64,000 nucleotides of DNA from Escarpia spicata (Eukaryota > Annelida > Polychaeta > Sabellida > Siboglinidae), in the NCBI GenBank assembly GCA_963995525.1, contig OZ023206.1, forward strand, positions 63,460,429 to 63,524,428, written 5' to 3'. Position 1 is the first letter of the stretch. Each line of letters starts with the position of its first letter. Position numbers and translations under genes: made by a program. Below are positions 1-11,800 of this stretch, in pieces. The notes beneath the pieces were generated by a model. That model worked only from the letters and a program-made list of their open reading frames with translations. It did not search any database and was not told where the DNA came from.

Positions 1-76
1 ATTTCAAGTGGTAACAGTGAAAAAGTTGGGTCTCACTACCCATTTCCAACCTATCTTGGATGATACCCTGAAATAT
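1..76 (+). repeat. Inverted partial copy of a retroelement ORF1 leader
   Basis: This stretch is a near match to the reverse complement of 4588-4664. Frame 1 reads ISSGNSEKVGSHYPFPT before a stop, and the minus strand at 4.6 kb reads almost the same peptide, so both arms come from the same coding sequence. The similarity ends near base 76. It is either a second truncated copy of the same element or one arm of a 4.66-kb inverted pair cut by the window edge. Confidence 0.7.
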
Positions 77-871
77 CGTATTTGTCGTCAATGTCACGTG
101 GTATTTAATCACCCATACCATAATCGTCATTGTATAGTCACATATGTCTCAATATGAACTTATAATATGTCAAATTGAAGGTTTCCATGTGCTGATCATC
201 ATAATAGCATTCTATAGATGTGCCTTAATTAGCATAGAATAACTATACCCTATTCTCACTCGTGACTGCATAGATGACATCATTATTTCTGTCAAATATA
301 TCAATTTCTCTTGATCCAATGGCCTCTTTAAGATAACAATAATAATGCATGACACTCTGCAGCATCATATATTTCATTTGATACCAGAATTGTCTTTCTG
401 TCATTACAAATGGATTAGATATGATGCTTCAAAGATAACCGTAGTGTCGTGGATCAAGACGCGTAACGCAAAGATAACCATGGATATGGATGGCATACAT
501 GTCAAAACTGTCTAGATTATGTGTGTGTTTTCAGGTATACATTTACATCATATTAATGTCAGATGCATAAAACAAAGCACTACATATTTCATAATATACA
601 TGTTTATTAGCTAAATATGGTATCCAAAACTCGTGAATTAAGATGTGACAAATGTCAACAGCGCAAAATATGATAATTCAGTTTAAAGCGAATTACGTAT
701 GTATGACATTCATTTAGATGCTAGCCATTGATAAAACGAAATGTAGTTAGATGCCAAAAAGTTATTCACATCTTAATTGTATGCAATGACATACAATATC
801 TAGGTTGATGTACGGACACTTGCCAAACATTGATAGCTACTTAACCAATTACATTAGTCACATTTTGATGC
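77..871. other. No gene seen
   Basis: AT-rich sequence with stops in all frames. No coding pattern, tandem repeat or terminal repeat was seen. Confidence 0.6.
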
Positions 872-3565
872 TCAGTCATAATCACTGTCCCTGTCAGCAT
901 ATAGTCCCATCCCATCAGACATGTTCATGTCAGACTCATCATCACTATCAGTGTCGTCGGAGTCTACCTGAGCTATATCAGCCAGTTCACGTGGCAGCAC
1001 ATCTCCATCATACCAGAGTGGCTCAATGCTTCCATTACTGATGTTCCAGCCATGGTTTCTGCTCACCTTGGGGACATCAGGCTCAGGAATATATGCTCTC
1101 TTCTACATGCCAACTTGATAGTTGACCCTTCTGACATGCTGCGATTGCATGATGGTAGATTGGCCATGTCAATACCACCTGAAGGAATAACACGGTTATC
1201 CTTGGCACACAGCTCATTGATACGAATTAGCCTGAAGTTATCAACTTTTGACACCTTTGATGCTCTACCATACACAGCACAAGTGAAGCTGTCCAGCTCA
1301 TCAATCCTTTCTTCAGGTACGTCCCATGTATCTCCCAGCTTCTTGAGTACATGAATGTATTTAGGAATATTCAGTAGACGTTTCACTGGTTTGAGTTTGC
1401 CAATCCGCCGGAAAGCACCAATGCTGTCACATCCACTGAAAGCATGCAGAACCATCAGAGCCATACATTTGTCTTGGACGAGATCAACTGCTAGTTTGCT
1501 GACATCAATCAATCTTTGCTTATTTCCTACACCAGTGTCAAACAAGTTGGTGATGTCTCCAATTGATGCAGCACAGTGCAGCAGAACAAAGAAGTTGTCT
1601 GAATATGGGCTCTTCACACGGACCTATTCTTCGCGTAATTAACATACAGGATAACTCTTGTGTCAGTTTCCTCCTGTGATGACTTCAGAAGGGGCAGTTC
1701 ATGGGTTACTGTCGTCCGGCCATCATTGGAAGTCAGCAGAGTGGCATTCTCCTCACATATGAAGATCACTTGTCTTCCTTGCAGTTTTGATGCGTATACA
1801 TCACTCTGGCACATCTTCAGAAGCAGTTTGATGAACTGACACTTGTTTTCACCATTGGACAAGGATGATTTCCAATCAGGTGGCCTCTTGGTTGCCTCTC
1901 CTTTCAGAATCAGCTTCTCCAGTGTGGCCGACTCCTTCAGGTTCAGCGACCTCTCCTTTTTCCTTGTTTGAGATGGTATCTCAGGACAGTCATCAGATTC
2001 TACAGAATGATCATCACTGCCCACTTCCTGTAACATGCTGCCATGAGCTGTGTGAACTGAGCATGTAACATGATGCCATGAGGTGTGTGAACTGAGCATG
2101 TAACATGCTGCCATGAGCTGTGTGAACTGAGCATGTAACATGCTGCCATGGGCTGTGTGAACTGAGCATGTAACATGCTGCCATGAGCTGTGTGAACTGA
2201 GCATGTAACATGCTGCCATGAGCTGTGTGAACTGAGCATGTAACATGCTGCCATGAGCTGTGTGAACTGAGCAGGTAACATGCTGCCATGAGCTGTGTGA
2301 ACTGAGCATGTAACATGCTGCCATGAGCTGTGTGAACTGAGCATGTAACACGCTGCCATGAGCTGTGTGAACTGAGCATGTAACATGCTGCCATGAGCTG
2401 TGTGAACTGAGCATGTAACACGTTGCCATGAGCTGTGTGAACTGAGCATGTAACACGCTGCCATGAGCTGTGTGAACTGAGCATGTAACATGCTGCCATG
2501 AGCTGTGTGAACTGAGCATGTAACACGCTGCCATGAGCTGTGTGAACTGAGCATGTAACATGCTGCCATGAGCTGTGTGAACTGAGCATGTAACATGCTG
2601 CCATGAGCTGTGTGAACTGAGCATGTAACACGCTGCCATGAGCTGTGTGAACTGAGCATGTAACACGCTGCCATGAGCTGTGTGAACTGAGCATGTAACA
2701 AGCTGCCATGAGCTGTGTGAACTGAGCATGTAACACGTTGCCATGAGCTGTGTGAACTGAGCATGTAACACGCTGCCATGAGCTGTGTGAACTGAGCATG
2801 TAACATGCTGCCATGAGCTGTGTGAACTGAGCATGTAACACGCTGCCATGAGCTGTGTGAACTGAGCATGTAACACGCTGCCATGAGCTGTGTGAACTGA
2901 GCATGTAACATGCTGCCATGAGCTGTGTGAACTGAGCATGTAACACGCTGCCATGAGCTGTGTGAACTAATCCTATCCTTTTCCTGTGAGATCATTCAGA
3001 AGCTGTTCGAAATTATACAATTCTGAATGGAATACCGTTGGTCCTGGTGGTGACCTGACAATCTGGTTGGAGAGAAGAGTGACGACTGCATAGCAGGTTC
3101 AGCTAGCGCTGTCTCCAGCTCCAATGAAAAGGAGTAGCTTTCACAGTGTCCCATTCTATTCAGGAGAGATACGAGTTTTTCACATTTGAACATATGACGC
3201 ATGGACATGCTCATGAAGATGTGTTTTGGCAGCTTCCACGATCCATTGGTTGTTGCTCGGCAGATGTCCTGATCAATTGACAGTACACAAGTCTCTCTGT
3301 GCGGGATGATGTGGGAGCTTCCATCTCAGTTATGACAACATTTTTGGAGTGTGTCTGGTACGATAGTGTCAATTCTGTCACAATCACGGGGAGTTGGTGG
3401 CCATTTAAGTTCAGGTGCTTCAGCAAACCCATCCTGGATAGTCTGTCGAAGATATGTACCAGTGGTCTTGATAACATCAGTTGATTCCAACTGGAAGGCG
3501 TGTTTCACAGCTGTGTTGATGTCAATCTGTGAAACATAGACTACGCTTGACTGGAACTTCCCCAT
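872..3565 (-). pseudogene. Decayed transposon-associated protein gene (family with GCDS motif)
   Basis: Several minus-strand open frames join into one protein-like series: 3565-3326, about 3330-2996, 2027-1614, 1617-1063 and 1066-872. The pieces resemble a protein family that is repeated in invertebrate genomes and that I associate with mobile elements. Recognisable parts are KLPKHIFMSMSMRHM near 3.2 kb, SQEETDTRVILYVNYAKN near 1.65 kb, LHAFSGCDSIGAFRRIGK near 1.45 kb and a C-terminal GWNISNGSIEPLWYDG followed by an acidic Asp/Ser tail. Frame changes occur near 3330, 3215, 1617 and 1065, and a 35-bp minisatellite sits between the second and third parts. The function is unknown to me; the GCDS motif vaguely recalls the GCDY helix of FEN/XPG nucleases, which is only a guess. 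It may be a pseudogene or a gene with small introns. Confidence 0.6.
2030..2969. repeat. 35-bp minisatellite, about 27 copies
   Basis: A tandem array of a 35-base unit containing CTGCCATGAGCTGTGTGAAC. Units differ mainly at one or two positions (ATG/ACG/AAG before CTGCC). Because 35 is not a multiple of three, three units give a 35-residue protein period. All three minus-strand frames stay open through the array, producing a repeated HSSWQHVTCSVHTAHGSMLH-type peptide. It lies inside the decayed gene at 872-3565. The last base before the gene resumes follows a TTACAG acceptor-like string, so the array could be an expanded intron. Confidence 0.95.
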
Positions 3566-3785
3566 ATCGCAGAAGGACAGTCTGCCTTTGAAGGGTTCAT
3601 GGGTTTCAAGTTTGAGTTTTAATTTCTCACTCCGGAAGTCAGATTACTTCTGTATTCTCTAGATAAACAAACACATTTATATCCAGCTTCAGAAGAGTTT
3701 TCCAGACTGTTATTTGCTGATTTATTTGTGCTGTCTTTATCTATGCCTCCATTTTCAGGCTTTTCTGTGAGTCCCCCCTGCGAAT

Positions 3786-4331
3786 CTAGTTTAAATAGAT
3801 GCAACCTGTCCCACTGTCAACAGATCGCAGCAGGTTCTCTGAGAAAACTGCTGCCCCCTTTCCACTCAGATGGAGGCCATCTCTCATGTACATATCTTCC
3901 CTCCCAACAAAGTATCCCCATAAATCTGTGAATCCCACCCCCTCTTCTTCACACATATGCTCAACTAGTACATTGATCGCCATCCTCTTGCAGTTTCTAT
4001 ACGTTGCCCCCCTTCCTCCCATTACTGGCAAAATTCCGGACAGAATAACTTGTTCAACTCTTGTCTTCTTTAGCTTCCTCACTAACTGTCTATACTTCTG
4101 TACTATCGCAGTTGTTTCCTCCCTGCCTGCATTATTTGTTCCTACATGTACCAGTATAGACCCCCGCTTGCCATGTCCCAATACCTTCTCTACCCTGTCA
4201 GTCACATGTTCAATCCTAGCCCCCGGTAAACAAACAACGACGTCCTTCCCCTCGCTCAGTGTCTTGTCTGTCTTTCTCATAATGGAGTCGCCCATAAACA
4301 CCCTCTCTTTCCTCATTGCCCCCTCAATCAC
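3786..4331 (-). CDS. Non-LTR retrotransposon ORF1 with SGNH/GDSL esterase domain
   Basis: A 181-residue open frame with all SGNH hydrolase blocks: GDSIMRKTD (nucleophile Ser), LPGARIE (Gly), HVGTNNA (Asn) and DGLHLSGKG (Asp and His). Esterase-type ORF1 proteins of this kind are known from the CR1 clade of LINEs, where they are thought to act in the retrotransposition particle or on membranes. The reading frame stays open upstream of the first ATG to at least about 4410, through an Arg/Asp/Asn-rich stretch, so the true start is probably further upstream. A second overlapping frame (4328-4732) carries the peptide shared with 1-76. No endonuclease or reverse transcriptase follows on the minus strand, so this is a fragment of an element with an unusually intact domain. 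Confidence 0.85.
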   Translation of the reverse strand: MIEGAMRKERVFMGDSIMRKTDKTLSEGKDVVVCLPGARIEHVTDRVEKVLGHGKRGSILVHVGTNNAGREETTAIVQKYRQLVRKLKKTRVEQVILSGILPVMGGRGATYRNCKRMAINVLVEHMCEEEGVGFTDLWGYFVGREDMYMRDGLHLSGKGAAVFSENLLRSVDSGTGCIYLN

Positions 4332-4587
4332 TGCCTTAGAATAGATCCTTCTTCGGTTTGCATCTGTCTGGTTGTTGTCTTTCCCCCTGTCGTCTTCTCT
4401 CCTGTCACATTCTCTTCCGATCCATTCTTTCCTGTCGCTTTTTCTCTTGTCACCTTTCCTACTGTCAGCATCCCTTTTATCGACTTCTCTTCTATCACAT
4501 TTGCTCTCACTTCCTTTCGTCCCATCTCATTTTCCTCCCTCCTCTCCCATCCCATCTTCCCTCCCTCCTTCTCTACGGTCACTTTAA

Positions 4588-4664
4588 ATATTTCAGGGTA
4601 CCATCCAAGAGAGGTTGGAAATGGGTAGTGAGACCCAACTATGTCACTGTTACCACTTGAAATC
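4588..4664 (-). repeat. Inverted partner of 1-76
   Basis: The reverse complement matches 1-76 at most positions (for example GTTGGGTCTCACTACCCATT). The minus-strand frame reads ISSGNSDIVGSHYPFPT and belongs to the upstream part of the ORF1 region. Confidence 0.75.
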
Positions 4665-4739
4665 ATCTTCAAGGGACCCCAAAGCTTAAAAAAAATGGGT
4701 TGGTAGAGTTGTGGGGGGTGCACGAGGGACATATCTGGC

Positions 4740-5712
4740 CCATGGCCTATTGTTTAATTACTTGCAATTGTGGTTATTAACTGGAGGTTTCTGACTGGGA
4801 AAAATAAGCCTAAATGGGTTCAATGTCATCAATGTGCAAAAAAATTGTACATTTTGTTATATAAATTATCTTTGCACCTCACGTTTTGAGTTAAATTCCA
4901 ATTTAATTTGTTTCTGTGATTTTAATAAATTTAATTCAAACTGATACCATTTTTTTTCAATTCTACTTCATGGTTGACCCGTTCAATCATACATGCCAAT
5001 GCATGCCATATCATTAATAAACGTTCCGGTAGGTCCAATTAATGCATCTGTAATTGTAATTGAAAATTTACTGGTGTAGTTGTAATTAGGGCACATGCAT
5101 AAATGTAATGACAAATGAAAAATAATTGTAATTGATTTGATTTTGTGTAATTGGAAACATCCCAACTGACGATCGGACACCAAGTAAGGGCAATGACATA
5201 CAACTATTATTCCCAATACACATCACAAACTTATTTCTGGATTATCCATCGACAATAACCTGTGATTGATATTGAGGCCATGTGTAAAAAAAATTGAAAT
5301 CTAATTAAATGTTTTTTTTTTAATAAACAACATTTCCTTAGTATATGGATGCTGTAGAGTGATATTTAAAGTGGCTTAGGTTACTAACTGGTGTGTGAAT
5401 AAATAACATGTTTTGGCATGTGATTTTATAAAGGTACATCTAAATTGTGTGTACCTATTCTTTCAATATATCAATCACCACCAGATGCCAGAATCCTCTT
5501 ATAAAAACAATGCATTTGAAGTTGCACTGCAGGGAACTAATTTTACAACTGCTCACAGCCCATATAAAGGTATCAACACAAAAAAACTTCTGTTAATTTT
5601 TTTTTTAAATGTCCAGTGCATGACAGTATAACTGCACTTTCGTGATGACACATTGCAAGTTACCATAGAAACAAGACATTATAAAACAAGAGAATGTTTA
5701 CATGATTACAAC
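4740..5712. other. HELQ intron sequence, AT-rich
   Basis: No gene seen. AT-rich DNA with short ATTGTAATTG-type runs near 5.04-5.15 kb. I looked for the next HELQ exon on the minus strand and did not find it here. Confidence 0.5.
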
Positions 5713-5858
5713 CTGGGCATGAACTGACATATGAGCTGCGCGACATTCTCACAGTTCTTCTTCGTTGCACAGAATACGAGGCAGGAGTACTGTGGTGCCA
5801 CCTCTAGGACAAGTGCAGCAACATGGTCCGGGTCTAGCCGTGTCTTCACACGATCGTA
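5713..5858 (-). CDS. HELQ: HELQ exon (RecA-like domain 2 start)
   Basis: The acceptor TTTACACAG precedes TACGATCGTG, and the exon encodes [17 protein letters not shown], then YSCLVFC and [14 protein letters not shown]. The donor is CCCAG|GTTGTA, leaving phase 2. This is the last HELQ exon visible in the window. Confidence 0.9.
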
Positions 5859-8800
5859 CTGTGTAAACAATAAACTACGTGAAACAAATCCACCATCAGG
5901 CAGAGAAACCAACTGTGACTGACTCATGGTAACAACTAGACCAAAGCAGTTCCGTTATTGCCACTGGCAACAATAGATCAATTGTCAGAAACATGGACCA
6001 TAGCAAATTGTCCATACTATGTCTAACTATAATCAAGTATGTGTACAAGTGTGTGTATATATGCGGGTAAGTTTATGTTTCCCCTAGAGGGTGCCAAACT
6101 TTGAAGAATTTATCTACTATCCCTCAGAAGAACTGCAAAGTAATACTTTTATTTCATCCAAATTCTCATCGGTTAAAGGGTAATTATGAGTGTTAGTGTT
6201 CGTACTGGATGTCAGATGAATGTAATTTAATTGTTCATAATGTTACTATTATTAAGTCTGATTGTTGCGAAGTCCGCCAATCACTCGGAGACATTTTATA
6301 CAACTTGCGAGTTAACATGAAAAAAACGAAATTTATGTCACAACAAAAGCCTTACATTAATACTTTGGGAAACCGTCTTCTGAGCCTGTGTATACGTAGC
6401 CCCATCCAGAGGACGGGCATTTTTGCTAGCAGACTTACTACTTGGTGGACCAGTGGTCTCTAACCTGAAAGACGCACACTCTTGCGTGCGTGAGCCTTTC
6501 CTCGACACTACCAAGTCCTGGCGCCACCTGGTAGATGTTGTCTTCAATCTTGACAAACTCCTGCAGTGCCACCTATGAACATATATGCACATTAGTGCTG
6601 ATTTAGATCAATTAGTTGCAGCAGCATAACAATTTAATCGTGGCTTCAAAATGCACTGCCAATGAGACACAAACGTGAAGCATTGTCTTGTGACAAGGTT
6701 AACTGGCTTAAAATGCCATGGAAATTAATAAACATCAACAGTTGTACATGTACTGTCTTAAGATAAGGGTCTTTTCATTGCATGTGACACAGCATATCTA
6801 CATAACCAGCTTTATGCTAAGTAGTGAAATTGTTTCTTAACACTTGAAGGAGCGTAACATTTCTTTTACAAATGTAGCCCAGTGCCTAACAAATCTACAG
6901 AAATAATTTCACATTTCTAGATTAGTGTATTTTAGTATTGCGCAGACATGGGGTCAAATGCAAATGCATTTAAATGCAACTGATCCAGTATTTTCATTTG
7001 AAAATTTGGAACCCAAACTATTTGCATTAGCATTTAAATACATTTTTAAAGGATTTGAAAAACCAAATACTTTTCAAATACTTATAGCATTTAATTCTGT
7101 CAATGAAAACTGTTATCACAGCTGTGCTTAATTAAATTGTTGCTTGGTCTTGGCAGTTGATACAGGTCACTCATGTCACTTATGTGATCACTGAGGCATG
7201 ACATTCACTGAGAGAAAACTGGCCTTCCTATAGCTCTTTTATTTGCTGACCAACTGCAGCCAGTTGCCCGCTTTGATCATTAACTCAACTTTAACTTGGT
7301 TCATTGTCAGATGGATGATCAGTGTATCAGCTGGCCTGCCACAGGGTCAGGTTAGCAAGCGTTTAATTAACAGTGGGTGGCTTAATCTAATTTTATTGGA
7401 AGATACCAGTGGGCACAGGAAATGGAAAACAGGATTAACCTGTCACAGGGGAAAAATTTAACAATGTGTAACCAATTATAGCACGGTACTATTGACTCAA
7501 TGAACTCCCTTAATTCTGGATAAACAATTGTCAAGTATAGCTCTTTTGTTGTCATTATTTATTGTGCATGAGCATGAGGACGTCAAGAGAATTCGAAAAG
7601 TATTTGAAATACTTTTGAAAAGTATTTGCATTTGACATAAACAAAATGTATTTGCATTTGAAATGTCAAAAGTATTTGCATTTAAATATTTTTCAATGTA
7701 TTTGACCCCCATGTCTGGGTCACTATTGTGTAATATATGAAATAATATATGCCCTTAGTAATGGGGGGTTAGCATTTTAATCAGGATACCTTATGGAATT
7801 GAAATATGAAACAATAACTTTCATATCTACACATGAAAGACAGATAATGGACAGAGTACAGACAATTTTGGCAAACGATGTCCACCCATTCAGACCTGAA
7901 TTTGACAGATGGATAGACAGGAGTAACAGACACAGAGCTCCACGCACTAGAACCACACGCTATAGGAATTCATTCATACCATCTGCAATACACATTTTCA
8001 ATGCACACATAGACAGACAGATGCTGATGTTGCTGCTCCGGCTACTGTCTTCAAAGCATACAGTGTGTGGGTGTGTAAACGTGATATTTAAACTAAGTTA
8101 TAGTAATTGATTTGCATGATTAATTAATGAATGCTTCAATTGAGCTGGTACTGTTGTAAAATACGTGTTTAAATTACTATTTTTTATGTATGAGTGCATG
8201 AGGGTTGTTTTTGTTTTTATGCACTAGAGTTGACGGTAGACGTACAGTTTCTCAATGTTGGGATCAATAAAGTTATATTGTAATGTATTGTAAATGTGAT
8301 CAGCTATTAATATATTACCAACATGTAACACTTAACAACATCAATCTTATCTCTACGCAAGCCTAATGCTTACATAAAATCCATATTATAAATCTCTAAC
8401 ACATATTTAATAACATTTGTAAAAACAAATGGTTAGAAAATTTGTTTAAAGTAAAAGTATCTGTAGCAATACTGTGACAATGATATCTGAATCTGATAAC
8501 TGAAGTGATAAGAATGCGAAGTTTGTTTTATTTGAATATCTTAATAATAGAAACATTCCATTCTGATGATTCACCGCACGTAGTTTTACTAATTAGGATT
8601 GGGTAAGTATTTTGTTACAAAAATGCCATTTTTGACCTAATACAACTTTTAATTGATGTTTGAATATCATAATATTACACCTGTCCAACATATACAATTA
8701 GTATGCAAAATATGAGATGGATGAGAATGATAGTTTTCGAGATATCATGTCTTGAAAATTAGGAAGTGTGTTGTTTGGGCAATTTAACTTCTGGCAAGAG

Positions 8801-11800
8801 TCAAGGACAAAATAAAAATATGAAAAAATGGAAGATAAATTTGATATGTGGACATTACAAAAAGTTTCATTAAGCTATGTCATATTGTTTGGTTTTTATT
8901 TTACTTTTTTTGACTGGTCTTCCTTTCTCCGGTCACCAAGGGTCAGGGAAAAATGTCAAAACGTCGATGTATTCCTGCCGGGCGGACACATGCTTAGCAT
9001 TTCTCTTATTGGTTCATTTACTATATTTTTTTATTTATTAACTCATACGCATTTCAATATTTAAGGCATCTTAGGGATAACAAGCAGCAAAAATATTATA
9101 TACTTTTTTTAGCAAACGTCAAGTTAACCAAGGGAATCGCGCGCTCCTCACACCAAAGGTCGAGTAGTTAGTTCAGCCGTCCATTGTAGGGAGATCCACG
9201 TTTAACAATAAACAAATACTCAAAATTATTCGCTATCATTTATTAATGCAATATGTTATGTTGATCGTATTTGTTTGCTTCCATGCACTTAGAATAAAAC
9301 ATTAGTAACTTACTTAATGGTAAGCACAGTGAGGTATCGAAGCCGTTCTAAGCATTGATACTCCGAAAATTTGCAAAATGTTCACCTTTTTAGTGTCGGT
9401 GCCACCACAAATCAAACGCAATTTTTACAAAAAAACATTTCTTGTTAAAATTTCACACTGAATCGATTTTTGCTGCACACTAGATGTACTTTTGTCAAAT
9501 GGTTTACATGTGACTGATGGCAGCTGCCGAAGCCGTGCTGAGCATCGATATTCTGTGAAAAATTTCAAAGTTTTTTAGTGAGCCGCGGCCCCAAATCAAA
9601 TGTAATCTTCATAAAATAACATCCATTTTATTGCAAATTTAATTCTGAATCAATTGGTACTACACACTAGGCATACTTTTGTGAAGTGAAGTTTTTATTA
9701 TAAACATGACCGCTATGCAAAGGCTTGTGTTTACATGCATGTTTGCGGACGATTTTGTATTCATTCAGATTAGTGTGTATCTCTGGTTTATAGAGCAATT
9801 ATTTCTTTTCAAACTACCGGTAAACTTTATTCTGGTTGAATCAGACAAAAATTGCCACCATGCGAGATCTGTGAAGATAGCATAGCTTTAGCGAAATTTC
9901 TCTAGCTGTTCAGAACACGCAGCGCTACACTCGGTGCCAGCGTAACAACGTAGCATCTTAGAACAGGCAGCATGTCGCCAGTTAATCGTGGTTTCATACG
10001 TTTCTTTGATAGCTTGCTGAACGCATAATTTTTGAGTTATCCGAAACAAATCGGATGCATGAACAGTCCATATAATAACGTTTGTTGAGATATAAATTTT
10101 ATTCCAAAACATGTTTTACTAACGTCTGGAGGATAGTCAGAACTACGGCCAATTTCAGTGAAAAATCCCTACCTAAGCCTATACTAACCTGATTTTCGTA
10201 GTTTATTTGTACAAAACCCACCCATTCTTTGTTGCTTCCACTAATGTCTTCATACTTATATAAACACAGGCAAGTGTTGCCTCTAGTACGAAATTAAGGC
10301 TTTTTTAAATGAGATGTTAGAGATTATTCCAGAATGTCGATGTCCAATATGAGACATAATTACTTTCTTTGGGGGTCGGGGGTCAGAGGCAGTTTCTTCT
10401 GGCATTGGACATTGATATTTAACACTTCGAACCAATACTGTTAATATATTGATATCATCATACCAATGTATACAAACTTTCATCTGCGGAGGGAGGATTG
10501 CGGGCTGAGGCCAGATGAAAGTATTTTTGTCTGACATTGGACACTGACATTCTGAGATGATCCCATAATGCAGTGGTTTTTAGCTTGCAGCGGAACTGAC
10601 CGATAATTATACAACTTACTGGTCTGAAGTCATTGCGATAGATGTCGGCATTAAGGAAGGTCTGTAGGTCTGAGATGTTTGCGAGCGTGGCACTCATCCC
10701 AATCACCTGGGTGGCAGCTGCAAAGATTCTCACTGCACTCTGAAACCTTCCTCGGTTTGGCAACATTTGACAGACAGATCTACTGGTCAGCCACCATGAG
10801 CAAATGCATTAAAATTGAAAAAAGTCCAATCATATTTGTGTTTAGTATGTATTCTAACAAATATGACCACTATTTTAATGTAATTTTCTGCCCTGAATCA
10901 TCATAAATATGACAGTTGTCATATATACATAACAATACTACTAAAGAAAATATTGCACTAAACGTTAATTATTTCCAAACTTTCCTCGATATACAGTGGA
11001 ACCTCCCTATTAAGGTAAGCCTCGGGACTGGGCAAAAGTGACCTGAATAAAGAGGTGACCCTATTAGCAAGACTTGTTTCCTGTACATTACTATTACAAA
11101 AATAATTTGGGACTGTTCTAGGGTGACCTTAATTGCAAGGTGACTGTATTACCAAGGTGACTGTAAAAACGTCTTATGGCCAATCAAAAAATTCAATACA
11201 CTCTACGCATACAGCACATCTTGTCAAGACTAATATGTGAAATGTCCAAACTGAATATTAAAAATATTAATTACACTAGTAGATCATGCGGCTAATTAAC
11301 CAGGATCACTGCAAGTTTTATGACTTTCTATGAAGGTCACCTACCGCTGGCATGCATGACCTTGACCAAGGACATCTCCAAAACAGCCCCTCGCCTTCCA
11401 CCCTCCCCCAGCATGTGCAGCTGAAGATAGAAGTCATAAAAAACTTATAATTCAATAAAATCTACTCAGCAAGTTTCACGACAAAATATTGCGTTTCTTG
11501 GTGGATGAAAAATTATAAATAAAATTGATCGTCACATAGGTCATGCAGGAGAAGCGTGCTCACCTCATCAACAACAACAAGCCCAAGAGAGTCGAGGCGC
11601 CCATCTTCGATGAGACTGCTGACGAGAGAGTTTGCCTTCTCTATGGTGGCCACATAGACACAGTTCTTCTTGCGTCGTCTTGGCGGCATTTGTCCCTTGG
11701 CGCAGGCATATTCCTCGACCAGAAAATCCAGTGCCAAGCCAAACTCACTCAGTCCCCGTACCTAAAGTTTCAATAACAAATATAAGAGAATTCAATGGAC

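Noticed and set aside
8828..9064. 78-codon plus frame with hydrophobic segments
   Set aside because: AT-rich intronic sequence with no family resemblance or splice signals.
10990..11170. DNA transposon end (AACCTCCCTATTAAGG)
   Set aside because: The words resemble Tigger-like termini, but I could not find a matching inverted end.
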